The notes under the pieces were generated by a model. That model saw only the letters and a program-made list of their open reading frames with translations. It did not search any database and was not told the origin of the DNA. From Atherinomorus stipes (taxonomy: Eukaryota > Chordata > Actinopteri > Atheriniformes > Atherinidae): 64,000 bases of DNA. The position numbers and the translations under genes are program-made. The stretch is from the NCBI GenBank assembly GCA_023101725.1, contig JALJCO010009099.1, forward strand, positions 124,001-188,000, in the 5' to 3' direction. Below are positions 35,758 to 47,856 of this stretch, in pieces (positions within the stretch are counted from its first letter, which is position 1; every line of letters begins with the position of its first letter).

Positions 35758-36966
35758 TAGAGATGTCTGACATTATCGGCCAATATTGGCATTGAAATGT
35801 GATATCAGAAAATATTGGTGTTGGATTATCGTTCCAATATTCTTATGAACAAAATATCATGAAATTTCGTTGGTAAATCTTGTTGCATCAGCATTGGTCT
35901 GGAAAAGTGCATGAATGAATTTTCAAGAAATGGCTGATAAACAAGCGTGTGTGGACTCTGGTGACAAAACTTTACTTTTATGCATGTACCACTCTTTGAT
36001 AAGGATGTCCAATATTGTTGGCCTACCGATATTATCGAGCAATATCGGGATCAAAAGGTGATAAAGGAAAATATTAGGGATGCCCGATAACCATTTTTTT
36101 AAACCGATACGGATAACCAATAAATTTAAGCTCCTAAAGGCCGATACCGATAGCCGATACTGATAACACACATACATACCTAATTATACCAACTGTATCA
36201 ACTGTATGGGGTAGCCTGTGTCTAAAACCAGAAGGGAAAGTGGTTTGGAAGCAGCACGGGGTCTCTCCTGTGAAGCAGCAGTTTTCTTTCCCCAATCGCA
36301 ATATCTCAGCGAGAAAAGCTTAAAACTGGGATTTTCAACTTTTTGCATGTTTGATCGTAAACTTTCCAACTGTATGGGGTGAAAGTTATCAGGGCAAATC
36401 GTCATTATATCAGACTTATTGGGATGACGTAATAATTTCCTGTAATTGGCTCGAAAATTATTGTGCATCCCTAGAAAATATTGGCATAGGCTCTTTTGCA
36501 TGTAGAAAAGTCACTGTTATTCTGGAAGAACTTCATTTCCCAGCATTCCTTTTAAAGTCATGTGGCTATGGTGCAGCTGCTGCTGCTACAGACTGACCTT
36601 CTTTGAAGCTGCTTATAATATGGCTGGTTTTAAGTTGTTGGTTAAGTTACCAAGTTGTCAGAAACATTAGAATTAGCCACATGTTTGCTAATACCTGCTA
36701 GAATCTGATATCTGGCAGCCAGATGTCTAAAATGAACTCCTCTAGCTGAGTTAAGGATATTTTGGGGATCTTTGCACTTGGAGCAGAATATAGCTGTGTC
36801 TCTCAAAATATGATAGATACAACATCACAGTTGTCTGCATAGACTGGTATTGGTTGATACTGTATTGGATTTCAGAAGTTAAGAATTGGGTAATATCGGT
36901 ATATCGGATATCGGTAAAAAAAAAAAAAACAAACAAAAAAAAACCAGTCAGTATTGAACATCCCTA
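35758..36966. mobile_element. hAT-like MITE(s), AGGGATGTTCAATA termini
   Basis: One terminus-like start lies at 35,758 (TAGAGATGTCTGACATTATCGG) and a second at about 35,999 (AGGATGTCCAATATTGTTGG). The right end complement is CTAGGGATGTTCAATACTGA at 36,966. ATATCGG/CCGATAT words cluster at both ends. The two left starts suggest two overlapping family members or a partial internal duplication. It is interrupted by a nested MITE with a clear 8-bp duplication. An A run lies at 36,917-36,930. Confidence 0.5.
36075..36473. mobile_element. Nested hAT MITE with perfect 8-bp target duplication
   Basis: GAAAATAT flanks the element on both sides (36,067-36,074 and 36,474-36,481). The ends are TAGGGATGCCCGATAACC and, complemented, TAGGGATGCACAATAATT. 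The 8-bp duplication with TAGGG-type ends is diagnostic of hAT insertion. At 399 bp it has no transposase. Confidence 0.8.
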
Positions 36967-38180
36967 GTTAAATCCAACTCAAGTCCAGCTGAAAAAGGAT
37001 TGGACAGAATCTTCACCTCCTCTCAATTCTTCATTAGTATTCACAAAGAAAGCAACAATTAAGAGAAATTGACCTCTAGCAAACCAGACTCCCCAGGGAA
37101 GTGGGTCCATCTGCCTCAAATGGATTTGGGTAGCATCAGAACAAAGACGTCTTAAGTCTTCCCCTCTCATATCTACTGCACTGTATGTAGCCGATGTCAT
37201 TATAAGCTGTACATGTCGAACTAGGATGCTGTGTTGGATTATACACCACAAAAAATGGAAGAAATAAACTGCATCTGCAGTAAGTTTCCTACATTTCCAA
37301 CAAAGTTTTCTTCTGAATCATCGTTTTGTCTTTCCTGAAGGCCACTTGTCATTTCTCTTATGTCTGCGATGCTTATAGGGGAAAAAAAAAAACAAAAAAA
37401 CTCCCGAAACTTGAAACAGTTTAGTGTCATCCACAGCCAAGTCAATAAATAGGAGCACATAACTTCTTTTTTTCCTCTCCCCGAGCGGCTCCCACAGCTC
37501 CCTCCTCTGCACGCGATCCAATTTCAGCCCGACGGAGGTGATCCTTCCTCGGGGCTTGTTCAGATGGAGGCCGCGGGGCTGTTTACACGCTGGAGAGAGA
37601 ATGAGGGATTTCTAATGACTCTGCACTCTGATAGTCTTCTAGTGGCGCCCAAGGCCTCAAGCCAAGGACTTTCTGAGTTGACATGACTACTCATCAAGCA
37701 GTCACATAACTCTAAAGTGCAGGCCGAACACGGGGGGCCTCCTAGTCCAGGAAACTCAGCCACGACGAGCGTTAGCAGATGGAGTCATGCTGATCAGAGG
37801 CTTCTTTTCTCATCTCTCTGAAACGTCTCACTTTACTGCTTTCTGTTTTGCTTTTTTTCTTCAGCGATGTTCTGATATTTTTTCAAACATTTTGAACTAA
37901 CACCTTCAGTGTCCTCAGGGAGAGTTTCAAAGGAGATGTCCTTTCTTTCAGTCTACCGTGTTTTTTACCTTGTTAATGCAAAATGTAATCCATGAATAAT
38001 GAGGGCCGTGTAAGAAATATTAATGATCCGTTATAATTGAGTGGCGGTGAATCTGTCATGTGGTATTAAGTAACCTCAAAGCTTTGTAATTGTTTTTCCG
38101 AGAGGTAAAGAGAGGTGGGTGTTTTAATTATGTCGCTGTAAAACTACAAGCTTCCAAGTTGACTCGTAAACTTTTTTATA
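36967..38180. promoter_or_regulatory. Non-repetitive block, candidate conserved non-coding sequence
   Basis: Complex sequence, especially 37,470-38,150, with AT-core words such as CCATGAATAATGAGGG and TTTTAATTATGTCGC. A minus-strand stretch near 37,290-37,380 resembles an exon after a polypyrimidine tract, but has no good donor and is not called. Regulatory interpretation is inference. Confidence 0.25.
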
Positions 38181-38950
38181 AAGATTTAATTTTAAAAGAT
38201 TCTTTTTACAGAGGTGGCTATCCTCAGGGAGGGCAGGATATATTGTAAAAAGGAACTCTTTCATCTGTAACTAAAACATATAACTATACTTAACTGATTT
38301 ATATTTTAATTTGCAAATACTGCAGGTTTATATTTTCCTTATTTTGGTCAAAAATGCTAATGTGTTAGCATTCTAGTTTAAATACAGAATCCTTTTATTG
38401 TCATAGTCAGCACATTTCAGGTTTTTACTACTTAATTTAACACTTACATACTCAGAGCTGGAATTTCTTGTAAATCCTCTCTTGGTGATATTACTTACTG
38501 TAAATGGATATTTGACAGAGATTTTAAAGTTGCATTCAGGTGTTTAAATGTCTAACTAGAGATTTTGTGTAACATTTGCAGAAATTTATAAGTTCAATGT
38601 TTTAATCATGAATAATCTAATATTTTTTTCCCCAGGTTTTATCACCACAATATAATTGCTCATCACAATTTTCATAACTTTAAGCGTAAAAATGAGCTGG
38701 AAATTAAAAGTCTGTATCGTATTTCACACTGTAAAACCACAGGCGCTTTCTGCAATTTCACAAAAGCACTTTATGAAATTAGATAATGCACTTTGCACTG
38801 TAACATTTTAATTGACATCCTGGCCAGTGTGATACTTTTCTGGTATTAGATCAACAAATTTTTTATTTTATTTTAAACATTTTCTCTTCTTGTTGTGCGT
38901 GTAAATATCCAACTGAAGCAAGCTGCCGTTGGCCTACCAAAGACCTAAAT
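38181..38950. other. AT-rich, no recognisable feature
   Basis: No gene or element terminus seen. Confidence 0.5.
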
Positions 38951-40125
38951 ATAGAAATAAAATTATTTTATATTAATTTTAAAAAAAGAAAATTATTTAT
39001 TTTATTTTTTTTTTTTTTTTATTTAAAATAATATAAATTTAAAATATTAAAAAAATAAAAAAAAAAAAATTTTAATATTTTTAAATTTTATTTAAAAAAT
39101 TAAAAATAAAAAAAAAAAAAAAAAAAAAAAAGAGAAGAAGAAAAAAAAAAAAAACAAAAAAAAATATTAAGAGAAAAGAAAAAAAAGAAAAAAAAAAAAA
39201 AAGAAATTTTTCTTTGGGAATTTAACTTTCAGAGGGAAGGAGAAAAGAAAGAAAACAGAAAACAAGGGAAAGAAAAAAAAGAAAAAAAAAAAAGAAGAAA
39301 AGGAAAGGAGTTTTTTTTTTTTTTTTTTTTCCCATACAAAATAAAAAAAAATATTTAAAAAAACACAACCAACAAAGAGAAAAAAAAAAAAAAAACCAAA
39401 AAAAAAAAGAAAAAGAAAAAAAAAAAAAAAAAAATTTTTTATAAAAAAAAAAAAAAAAGAAGAAAAAAAAAAAAAAGAAAAAAAAAAGAGGGGAAAATGA
39501 AAAAGAAAAAAAAAAAAACGGGAGGAGAAAGGAAAAAGAAAGAGAGAAAGGGTCGTTTCCTCCCCCCCTACTCTCTTCCTCTCTTCAAATCTTACCCCAA
39601 CCCAAGGCTAAAAGGAAAGGAAAAAAAGGAAGAAAGAAGGGGAAGGAAGAACGGAAAAAAAAGGAAAAAGAAGAAGGGAAAAAAATTAAATAATTTTTAA
39701 TGGGGGAGGGGAAGGAGGCAAGAAGAAAAAAAAGAGAAGAAGAAAAAAAAAAAGATAAAAAAAAAAAGAAAAGGTAAAAAAAAAGAAGAAGGGAGGGAAA
39801 GGAAAAAAAACCCGGGGGAGGGGGAACAAGGGAGGTATTATTTCCTAAATTATATAAGGAAGCGGGGGAGAAGAAGAGGGAGGGAAAGAGAGGGGGAGAA
39901 CCGAGAAGGGAACGAAAACAAAGAAAGAGAAGAAAAAAACAAAAAACAACGAAAAAAAAAGAAGAAAGAAGAGGGAAAAAAAAAAAAAAAAAAAAAAAAA
40001 GAAAAAAAAGAAAAAAAAAAAGAAGGAAAGAGGGGAAAGAAGGGGGAAAAAAGAAGAGAGAGAAAGAAAAGAGGAAAGAAGAAGGAGAAGGAAAAAAAGA
40101 AAAAAAAAAAAACGAAAAAATAGTC
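38951..40125 (+). repeat. A/G-rich low-complexity tract
   Basis: Over 1.1 kb the plus strand is dominated by A and G. There is no T from 39,856 to 40,120, and purine is uninterrupted from 39,951 to 40,112 (162 bases). Breaks include a T run at 39,311-39,330 and a pyrimidine-rich stretch at 39,554-39,599. Homopolymers of many lengths are mixed irregularly, with no fixed repeat unit. This may be a true polypurine tract or an error-prone consensus from long reads. The open frame of K and G/E-rich residues within it is not a gene. Confidence 0.85.
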
Positions 40126-41724
40126 CTTGGTATTATTTTACATATTTACATTTATATGTTCATTTAAATTAATTTCCCCTTCATAAATGAAGTAAAAATA
40201 TTAAAGTAAAAATGTCATTCGTTTGATAACAATATGGTGAAAGGTGTTAGTTTGAAACAACTGCAGAAGGAAATGAAAAAAAAAAAAAATTCATAAAATC
40301 AAAACTGTTTAAAATGATAAGCTTAATAGATTATGCAAAAGAATTATTCCATTAACTAAACTGCCTCATTCCTGTCTTATTTCACATTTGGGCAACAATG
40401 TCATTGATATTATTGTTTCTAAAGTCTGTATGAAGTTACATTTACAGAATATGGATATTTTTTTTTCTGTTTTTGCTTTCTAATGATGTTATAAAGGGTT
40501 GCAGCAAGTGGCAAACTTCTTCTTACTTTCTTTTTTGGGCATATAAATAATTGCTGTATGTCTGATAGTATCTGATGTGTCCTGATTTTGTGTTTCATTT
40601 ATTTGAACTATTTCTTTTTTTTTTTTTTTAAAATCCACCAATAATAATAATTATAGAAAAAACTTTTGGAGGGTAGAAAGTGAATTTCCGTAGGAATTTA
40701 TTCTCTGCAGTTGATATCAATTAATGGAAAATGTTACTGTAAAAATGAAGTTGCACTTTCTATTATTATTTTTTAAATCAATTCAAAGTTGTACAATTAT
40801 ATAAATGTCATTCCCACAATCCTCCCACAACCTGGACACATTATGTTTTATAATTAATTAAACTGACTGTAATGTAGTGCAATATTTTATTAAGAAATTT
40901 ATGCAAAACATGCCAGAAAATGTAATCAATGAAATTTCTAATTTGTTTTCTCGGTTCATTAAAAAAAAGAAACATAATTTAAGCCACTAATGATAATTAC
41001 AATAATCATTATCTTAATTATAATCATTTATGAATAATTGAAATTCACTATATAACCCAAAACAGCTAAGAAACCAGGTGTAATGCTGAACCTGTTTCAC
41101 CTCTCTTGTTTCTCAGCGCTGAATAAGTGCACAAGAAGACTTGTGGCAGCAAAGGCAAAAAGCTAACAGCTAACTTGACACATAACACATGATCTGGTGT
41201 CATTTATCATCATTTCTCCAGACTTTTTGCTACAATGTGGCCATGTAGAGAAGAAAAAGTCAAGACGCAAGACCTGAGACATGATCGTCTTGATGAATTT
41301 TCCTCCAACTGTCTGAGTTTAATGTTGATAACTGATAACTGAGTCAAGACAGTCATGACTTCTTCATTCAACATGGCCACATTGAGAAAGGTGTTTTGGA
41401 TAAATTATGACAAACGAGATGAGATGGTATGTGTGACATTCCTGAAAATTCAAGTTAGTGGGAAGGCTTCTTTGTGGTGTGTTCAAGTGTTATTTGTTTT
41501 TTTTCATACAGCAGCAATGCGAGGAAGTTCAGCAGGGGCCTCTGATTGGTGCTGGTCCTTCACCTCTGTTTGATTTCAAACAAATATGTTTTTAATGGGA
41601 ATGTTGGATCACGGTTTACATGATTTGACTAGAAAAGATGGCTTTGTTGAGTACTTGAAAAGGCTGGATTGCTTTTGAGAAAAAGCTGATGGACGTGATA
41701 TTTTTAATCTTTACATCTGCTCAT
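40126..41724. other. AT-rich, no recognisable feature
   Basis: Includes an A run near 40,277-40,289 and a T run near 40,616-40,629. No gene seen. Confidence 0.5.
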
Positions 41725-41890
41725 TGTTGTCTGGTGGGGCAGCAGCATCTAAACTGCTGAGGGGAAAAATTGATGATCTGATTAAAAGCTCTGTCCTGAG
41801 AGCTTCTCCTGACCTGGTGGAGGTGGTGAGAGCTAAGAGAATGCTAGGGTGGACACTGTAGAGTGCCTTCAGAGACAGGCTGCTGCACAT
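41725..41890 (+). pseudogene. LINE ORF2 3' relic (L2/Rex1-type)
   Basis: The translated sequence contains SGGAAASKLL, then KIDDLIKSSVLRASPDLVEV, then VRAKRML. These resemble the C-terminal region of reverse transcriptase ORFs of fish L2/Rex1-type LINEs, where a WGSS-type motif precedes DKLIKKAGS and VLGxxLxPLEVV. It is short and ends in a stop. Confidence 0.55.
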
Positions 41891-42509
41891 GCAAACAGAC
41901 ACCAAAAAAACACCAGAAAGATTTCAACTTTGGAAATTCCTTCCTAAAATTTTCTCTTAAATGTTTCCTTGTAACTTGAGGTTTGATTATCTTTTGTCTC
42001 TGCAGCCTGTACATCTTGGCCTTTGCTTAATGTTCTGCTTCTATCGACAAATGACAAAACTGACACTTTATCTGGCCTTTTTAAAAATAAAACTGCTAGA
42101 AAGTTCAGCATCTGTAGCCATGTTTTCTTCACACTTAAAAAAAAAAAGCGGTATTTCTTAAATTTTGAAAAAGTACATTTGCGATACGCAGGTGTTTCCA
42201 CTGAATGATGTTTATCGCATACGCCGTAATTCTCATAATATCCCTTTTTGCATTTTCTGCTCCTCATCAGGACGTGAAAGCAGTGGATGATAATTCAGAG
42301 ACAAAGTCCTTACTGTATGTACAGAGCCGTCTGATTGGAGGAAAAAACAAACTTGTGGTGATGCGTTAGCTACTATACACGGCCACACGATCTTATCCTG
42401 TGGCCATGCTTTTTTGATTGTGGCAACAAATAATTAACATCTGGGAATGAGATAATGAAGTTGTGATCATGTGTTACAAATGTGCAGAAATTACATAAAT
42501 AACTTGTGG
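41891..42509. other. No recognisable feature
   Basis: Unique sequence. An open frame on the minus strand (41,944-42,267) has no motif. Confidence 0.4.
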
Positions 42510-43080
42510 GCAAACGTCAAAATGGTAAAAACGTCAAAATATTAAATCTGAAGTGCCTTCCGTTCACATGGCAACGGTGTTATTCTGGGTTGAAGATGCA
42601 AAAATCTGAAGACTCATTCCAAAGTGGAATTCCTGAGGACGCAACGCTGCTGCGCCGTCGTCTGCACGGTCCAAAACGCAGAAATGATGGTGGACCCACA
42701 ATACAGGAAAAACAACAATGTCGGACGACGGAGGCCCAGCGGATCTCCACGTTGCGAGCTTGTAATTAAGTGTCGTTTGGAAAGTAATTCTGCCTCCTCA
42801 TCTGTCCACACAAAGTTCCTCCTCGCCGCTGCCAAAGTGGTTTGACTTTGAAGTGAACAGAGACAATTGTGCACATGCGCGTGGACAAGGTGGAGTTCTG
42901 TCACAGCACCACCTAAAAGCCTGGCGTGCATATCCAATCAAATTCCACACACATTTGCGTCATCGTATGCACGCAGATTTCTTCATGACGATGCTCGTGT
43001 GAACGCGGATAAAAAGATGAAGACGAGACGCCACTTTTGTGTCTTCTCTTCTGATCGTCGCGGTGTGAACGTAGCCTTAG
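42510..43080 (-). mobile_element. hAT-like MITE, copy 2, inverted relative to copy 1
   Basis: The right edge GTGTGAACGTAGCCTTA is the complement of the left edge of the 67-640 copy. Shared internal words include GATGCAAAAATCTGAAGACT, CCAAAGTGGAATTCCTG, GGAAAAACAACAATGTCGGA, GGCGTGCATATCCAATCAAA and GCACGCAGATTTCTTCATGA. The two copies are about 42 kb apart and clearly diverged, so they are independent insertions. Confidence 0.6.
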
Positions 43081-43683
43081 CCCAAAGCCTTAGCCCGATT
43101 TTGGAAAGACATCACAGACAGTTGCTCACTGTCGTGCCCGATTCTGCGTTGTCAGATCGCAGATCATCGCGTCTTTGATCCGTGCAGTGACATAATCAGT
43201 GATTGGTGATTTGGCGTCTGCAACGCTTCGCGACCACGATCCAGAAAGACTGGCGTGTCAGAAAGTTTTGGGTTTGTCCGCCTAGTGCGACATGTTCCAT
43301 GTGCGTCTGTTAACATGTCCGATTAACAGCTGCTTGTCCCGCCTCCCCGTCTCGTGCCATCTCTTGCAATACCACGCGATGATCAGATGGTTGTCGTGTC
43401 TGGTGCCATTCTTTTAGTCTGACCACTTGTAAGTAACAAGACACCGTCCGATTTTATGACACAATGTCTGTTAATCTGACATAGCGACCGTCATGAACAA
43501 TGAAAGAAATGTGTAGTCAGATCCAGGCATTAAACCTTAAACCAGATCCACATGCTGTCCCAAAATGAACTTCGTTTGCTGATTTACAGATATTTATAGA
43601 TTTTTCATATAAGCCAACATGTGACTGGTAAAACTTTCCCCATCACTCTGATTCCACAGTTAATGCTTATTAATGATCATAAA
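43081..43683. repeat. CpG-rich segment, possibly repeat-derived
   Basis: Sequence from 43,081 to about 43,500 is markedly richer in CpG than the surroundings (for example GATCGCAGATCATCGCG and CAACGCTTCGCGACC). It abuts a MITE without a visible boundary. It may be part of a larger interspersed repeat with recent methylation-independent origin. No promoter motif or exon seen. Confidence 0.3.
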
Positions 43684-44103
43684 AAGATGCACCGATCCAG
43701 TTTTTCTGATCCAATCTGATACTGATACCTGGACTGAGCATATCGGCCGATATCAGATACCGATCTGATACTACTGTTGCATGAATGAACCGTATACCTT
43801 GTGAGTAAAGGCATCAAGCCTGACATAAACCTTTAGCTTTGTTAAAGAAAAACTGACAAGTTAGCACAGATATAAATGTACTTGATATTTTTTATTAACA
43901 AATAAAATGTACATTAGCAGCAAAAAAAAAAAAAAAAAAAAGGAAAAAGAAAAAACACCTTTCTGATGAGGTAACTGGCATTCCAAAAAAAGAATTGATC
44001 GCTGTGCTGTGCATGGTACTAATTTAAATACGGAATTGGCCTCAATATCCGATATCCAATCCAGCTAATTAGTCAATATCAGAGTTGGATCGGTGCATTT
44101 CTA
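43684..44103. mobile_element. hAT MITE with perfect 8-bp target duplication
   Basis: ATCATAAA flanks both sides (43,676-43,683 and 44,104-44,111). Ends are AAGATGCACCGATCCAG and, complemented, TAGAAATGCACCGATCCAAC. The 8-bp duplication and TAG-ATGCACCGATCC termini indicate a hAT-type element. It is 420 bp and non-coding, with an A run at 43,921-43,940. A truncated relative is at 10,411. Confidence 0.8.
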
Positions 44104-44111
44104 ATCATAAA

Positions 44112-45463
44112 CATCAAAATTAAGAAGGAAACTGGTTTATGTCCCCCGAAGTTACCATGTAAATGTAAAAAGTGTTTCCATTACTAGTTTTTAATTGCAG
44201 AATTTAAGTTTTGGGAAATTCTAGGTGTAATGATCATTTTGCAGTAACTGTGGATCAAAGTGAAGTATCTCTCTAGGAATGTGAATAAGGTGCTTCGAAA
44301 TGCCACTTTGGGCCACATAATGTATATGATGGTGTCAGTAAGCCTGAAGCAGCAGAAAAAAATGAGAACCACCATTCATTTCCTTTAAGCTGCATCAATT
44401 CTGAACCCGCTCCCACTTCCAGGCTTATGAGTGTCTTCACAGTGGAAGGTAGGTGTGACGCGGTGCTGTAAAGTCACAAACTTCATCTATGAGGCCCAGA
44501 GCATTAGATATTAAAGAGAAAACAGAACACTTGACCCCCCCATTGTCTCTGTGTTTGGTCATATTTCCTGGTCAGAGTCACGAGCCCAAGCTAACGTCCA
44601 CTTCCTTCACCAAATCAGTGTGTCACAGACAAAACACAACACTGCAGGCATGCTGGGACATACACTTAGAGAGAATGTCATCACAATCTGGGTTCGTCAC
44701 CTCCATCAAGATGAGGTAGCTCATCTTCTCTGGAAGGGAGTGAACTCACACATACACACACCTACTCCCACACAGCTATATTTCAGCCTGTCATCCGGGC
44801 ATACTAAGATGTGCATGTCTCCGCTGTACTCATCCCCTGACAGTGCGGCTCTGACATTTAACAAAAGCAAAACAAATTCCACTGATGAGTGCGTTTTCAA
44901 TATAAACTGAAAAAAAAATGTTTAAAGTGATACTCGGAGTAATCGGAGTGTAAAACGTCCCCCGATAGTAAATACAAGAAAGATGGGAGCAGCAGAACAA
45001 TGCTTATTCTCTGGCTTGCTGGTGATGTTTGTGGTTGTAAATGAGGCCATTTTGTTGCGAATAATGATGCGGCTTTCCACAGTTTACGGGTTAATTTAAA
45101 AGGGGACCGCTCTGACGTATGGCCCAAGAGAAACAGAGTGTTTGTCTTTTTTTTCTCCTCATTTCGGCTCCGCTTTTAAAGAACCCACTATTACCTTTAC
45201 GTCTGCCTCCATTTATATGATTAGCCCCTGTTGTGCAACTTTTCCAGTGACTGCCTTCCTTTTTTTTTTCTTTTTTTCTCCATGCACGGCTTGTTTCCGG
45301 ATCAAAAATTAATTATAAATAGATAATGTCAGGATGCATGGTAAAGATGCCCATATTGTTACACAGTTTATATGCTTCCACAGAGTTTGCATGGAGGGGT
45401 CATCTGCCTCCTTCCCTTTAAAAAAAAAGAAAGAAAAGAAACAGCAATTCCTTCATCCCTCCT
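44112..45463. other. Unique sequence, no gene recognised
   Basis: No repeats recognised. A stretch near 44,930-45,120 is complex and might be conserved non-coding sequence. Open frames at 44,489-44,910 lack motifs. Confidence 0.4.
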
Positions 45464-46130
45464 CTATTTTTCTCTTTCCAGAAGACTTGCAACAATAACT
45501 ACCGTTCCAACAAACCCTGATGAGGGCGACTGGCCGACAGCGGCTGTGTAAAGACACGGCGACTCACACCTTGGAATCTTCCAATTTGAGTGTAATAAAT
45601 TGCAGCAGGGAGCAATTGCATTGCTGAGGGAGTTGAAATTGAAACTCACGTCGGGGCTGAAGCATGCTCCGTAAGGGAGCAGCGCTGTGCAGCCGTGGCT
45701 TTGACTCGCAGAGGAAAATGGAAACAGTTCCTGGATCCACCTCTTTCGGATAGAAGGGTTCTCTGGGCTGCAAAAAATGTTTGCATGGCCAATCGCTCGG
45801 CCAGCAGATATGCATGTGCAGTGGTGTGGATTCTTTTCCTTGCAAAAATAGATAGAAAAATAACAGTTGACAGCAGCATTGATGTTTGAGTCAAGCAAAT
45901 ATGGAAGCAACAAAACAGCTTGCAGACATATACATGAAAATGGAACTACAACACTTAAAATATGTATGAATATACACACATGCAGAGTATATATGAGCAT
46001 ATATTTGTATTTCCAACCTCCCCTGTTTTCCTGCTTCATTGGTGCCCAGCTGAGCAGTGGTCAGCTCAGTTTGCTTTGACTGCAGGTGGCATCGGTGGCA
46101 CGCATTAGTCCCCCTCTTTCCTCAAAACAG
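45464..46130. promoter_or_regulatory. Candidate conserved non-coding block with long chance frame
   Basis: Complex non-repetitive sequence. The section 45,530-45,720 (including GAGCAATTGCATTGCTGAGG and GTGTAATAAATTGCAGCAG) looks like vertebrate conserved non-coding DNA. The minus strand is open for 191 codons, but the translation has no domain, odd composition and no splice logic, so it is not called as a gene. Confidence 0.3.
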
Positions 46131-47856
46131 AACAGCAAATGCAAGCGCCCTGTAGATCCAATGCCCCCCCCCCCAACGTAACTGGATAAAAGCTGTCGGT
46201 AGGGCTGGGGGGCCTCGTCTAAAGCCACAAGTGGAAACGCAGGCCGAATCTAATAAGAGCCCAACCCACAGTCATGTAGACCGTATCAAAACAAGCACTT
46301 TCAAATGTGGAGCTCTTTATGCAGGTAATTTGGTCTCGGCTGAGCCTAAACTCATGTTATTTTGTTACATTCCCTCACGCTCTCTGTCTAAGTCTGCTTC
46401 GGTGTTTTTACAAGAGGAAAAACAGACATTCGTTGACCTTACAAATTGCATTCTCTTGCAATGATGTGTAGTCTGTGGAGACAGCTGATTTGAAATCAGC
46501 TATGTTGTCTATAACATATATTTTTGTTTGTGTTGCTTTTCTACACAATGAAAAACAAGTTGTTCTGAAAGTCCCAGTAAAGGCTTGTCTAAAAAAAGAT
46601 AGACAATAAGATCGGCAGAGCTTTGCCTCTTCGCCAAGCGTGTGGGTATCAGATAACGCAGAGAGTGTTTTATTGGGTGACAGACAAATAAAGAATAGCA
46701 GAACAACGTGTGGGAAGACAGACACTGGTCTAAAAGCCTCCATTCATCCCTGAGTCATGTTTCAGTGGGATGCAGTGTCATTTGGACCCTAATCTCCTCC
46801 AGATGCCCTTGCAGGACACCAACATCCCTTTCCGCACCACCACAAAACAAGAACAGAACCTTGAAGACTAGCAAGTATAGCCGTTTCTGCACACTTGCTC
46901 ACGTATCTGCTTTGTTCCGTTTCTTCTGTCCTCACCTTCAAGTCTTGATCAAAACAGTATTTTCTTCAACTCATCAGCTCTCCTTGTAAGCCTGCCTGTT
47001 CCCGCTGGATGGGAAGAACAAGGGAAATATATGCATAACCCTCTGCTGACACGCCGTCTCGTTTGATGTGGGATTCTCAAACAGATGCCCCGTCTCTCCA
47101 GCAATATTGGGGATATTAAAGTGCTGGGTGGCTTTGTTTCTCTGACTGCGTAAATACAAACACACACACATACACCATCATTTGCAAAAGCCAATTTTAT
47201 TTCCTGCTTTTAGAAACAAGCTTCACAGCTTCCCTCTTTTATTCAGAGAATCAATAAAACCTCAGTTCATGAACTTTTAGAGTATACGAAGGACAGCTGG
47301 TGCAGTCAGCGCCATTTTGCGAGGTTGCAAACAGTTATTTTATACCAGAGAAGACAGTAATCGCTTTGTCTATTTAGATGATAAACCTCTCATGAGATTT
47401 GTGTTATTGTTTTGGAATTATGATCATTTTCTTTGAGTTAGATAAAAAGACATGCCTTTAAAAAACAGAAATGGAAACAGCTAGCTTGGCCTGTTTAAAG
47501 GCATCAAACTGGCTAGCACCAGTAGAGGTAATCACTTCACATGTTCCTTTCTGTTAGTTTCACAAACAAAGTCCTTCAGAAAAATGATTATTATTACCAA
47601 GTAATCATTGTTGATTAAGCAACCAAGTTATAGTATATCATTTGGACAGCTTTTAGCTAGATGGAATGGCAGATATCATAGCCTAGCATGGTTAAGAAAT
47701 GCCAATAAGGTGTATTTTAACAGTGTTCATGGATACAATCCCTGTCATTATAAGCCATTAAAAAGAACCTAGCAAAACTATACAAAACATGTATTCCTGT
47801 GGAGTTAGTAAGAAAAAAAGCCTTTGGGAGTGTGATTGTTTAGCTAGCTAAACCAA
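46131..47856. other. Unique sequence, no gene recognised
   Basis: Non-repetitive for the most part. A C run lies at 46,165-46,174 and a short CA run at 47,159-47,168. Open frames of 77-111 codons lack domains. Confidence 0.4.

Noticed and set aside
37290..37400. Minus-strand exon after a strong polypyrimidine tract
   Set aside because: The open frame is short, there is no good donor, and no partner exon was found.
39497..39700. Lysine-rich open frame
   Set aside because: It is a translation of the A/G-rich low-complexity tract and carries no information.
45464..46039. 191-codon minus-strand open frame, the longest in 1-62 kb
   Set aside because: The translation has no domain, unusual composition and no start, splice or neighbouring exon logic. 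Overlapping frames on both strands suggest low stop density in a complex non-coding block.
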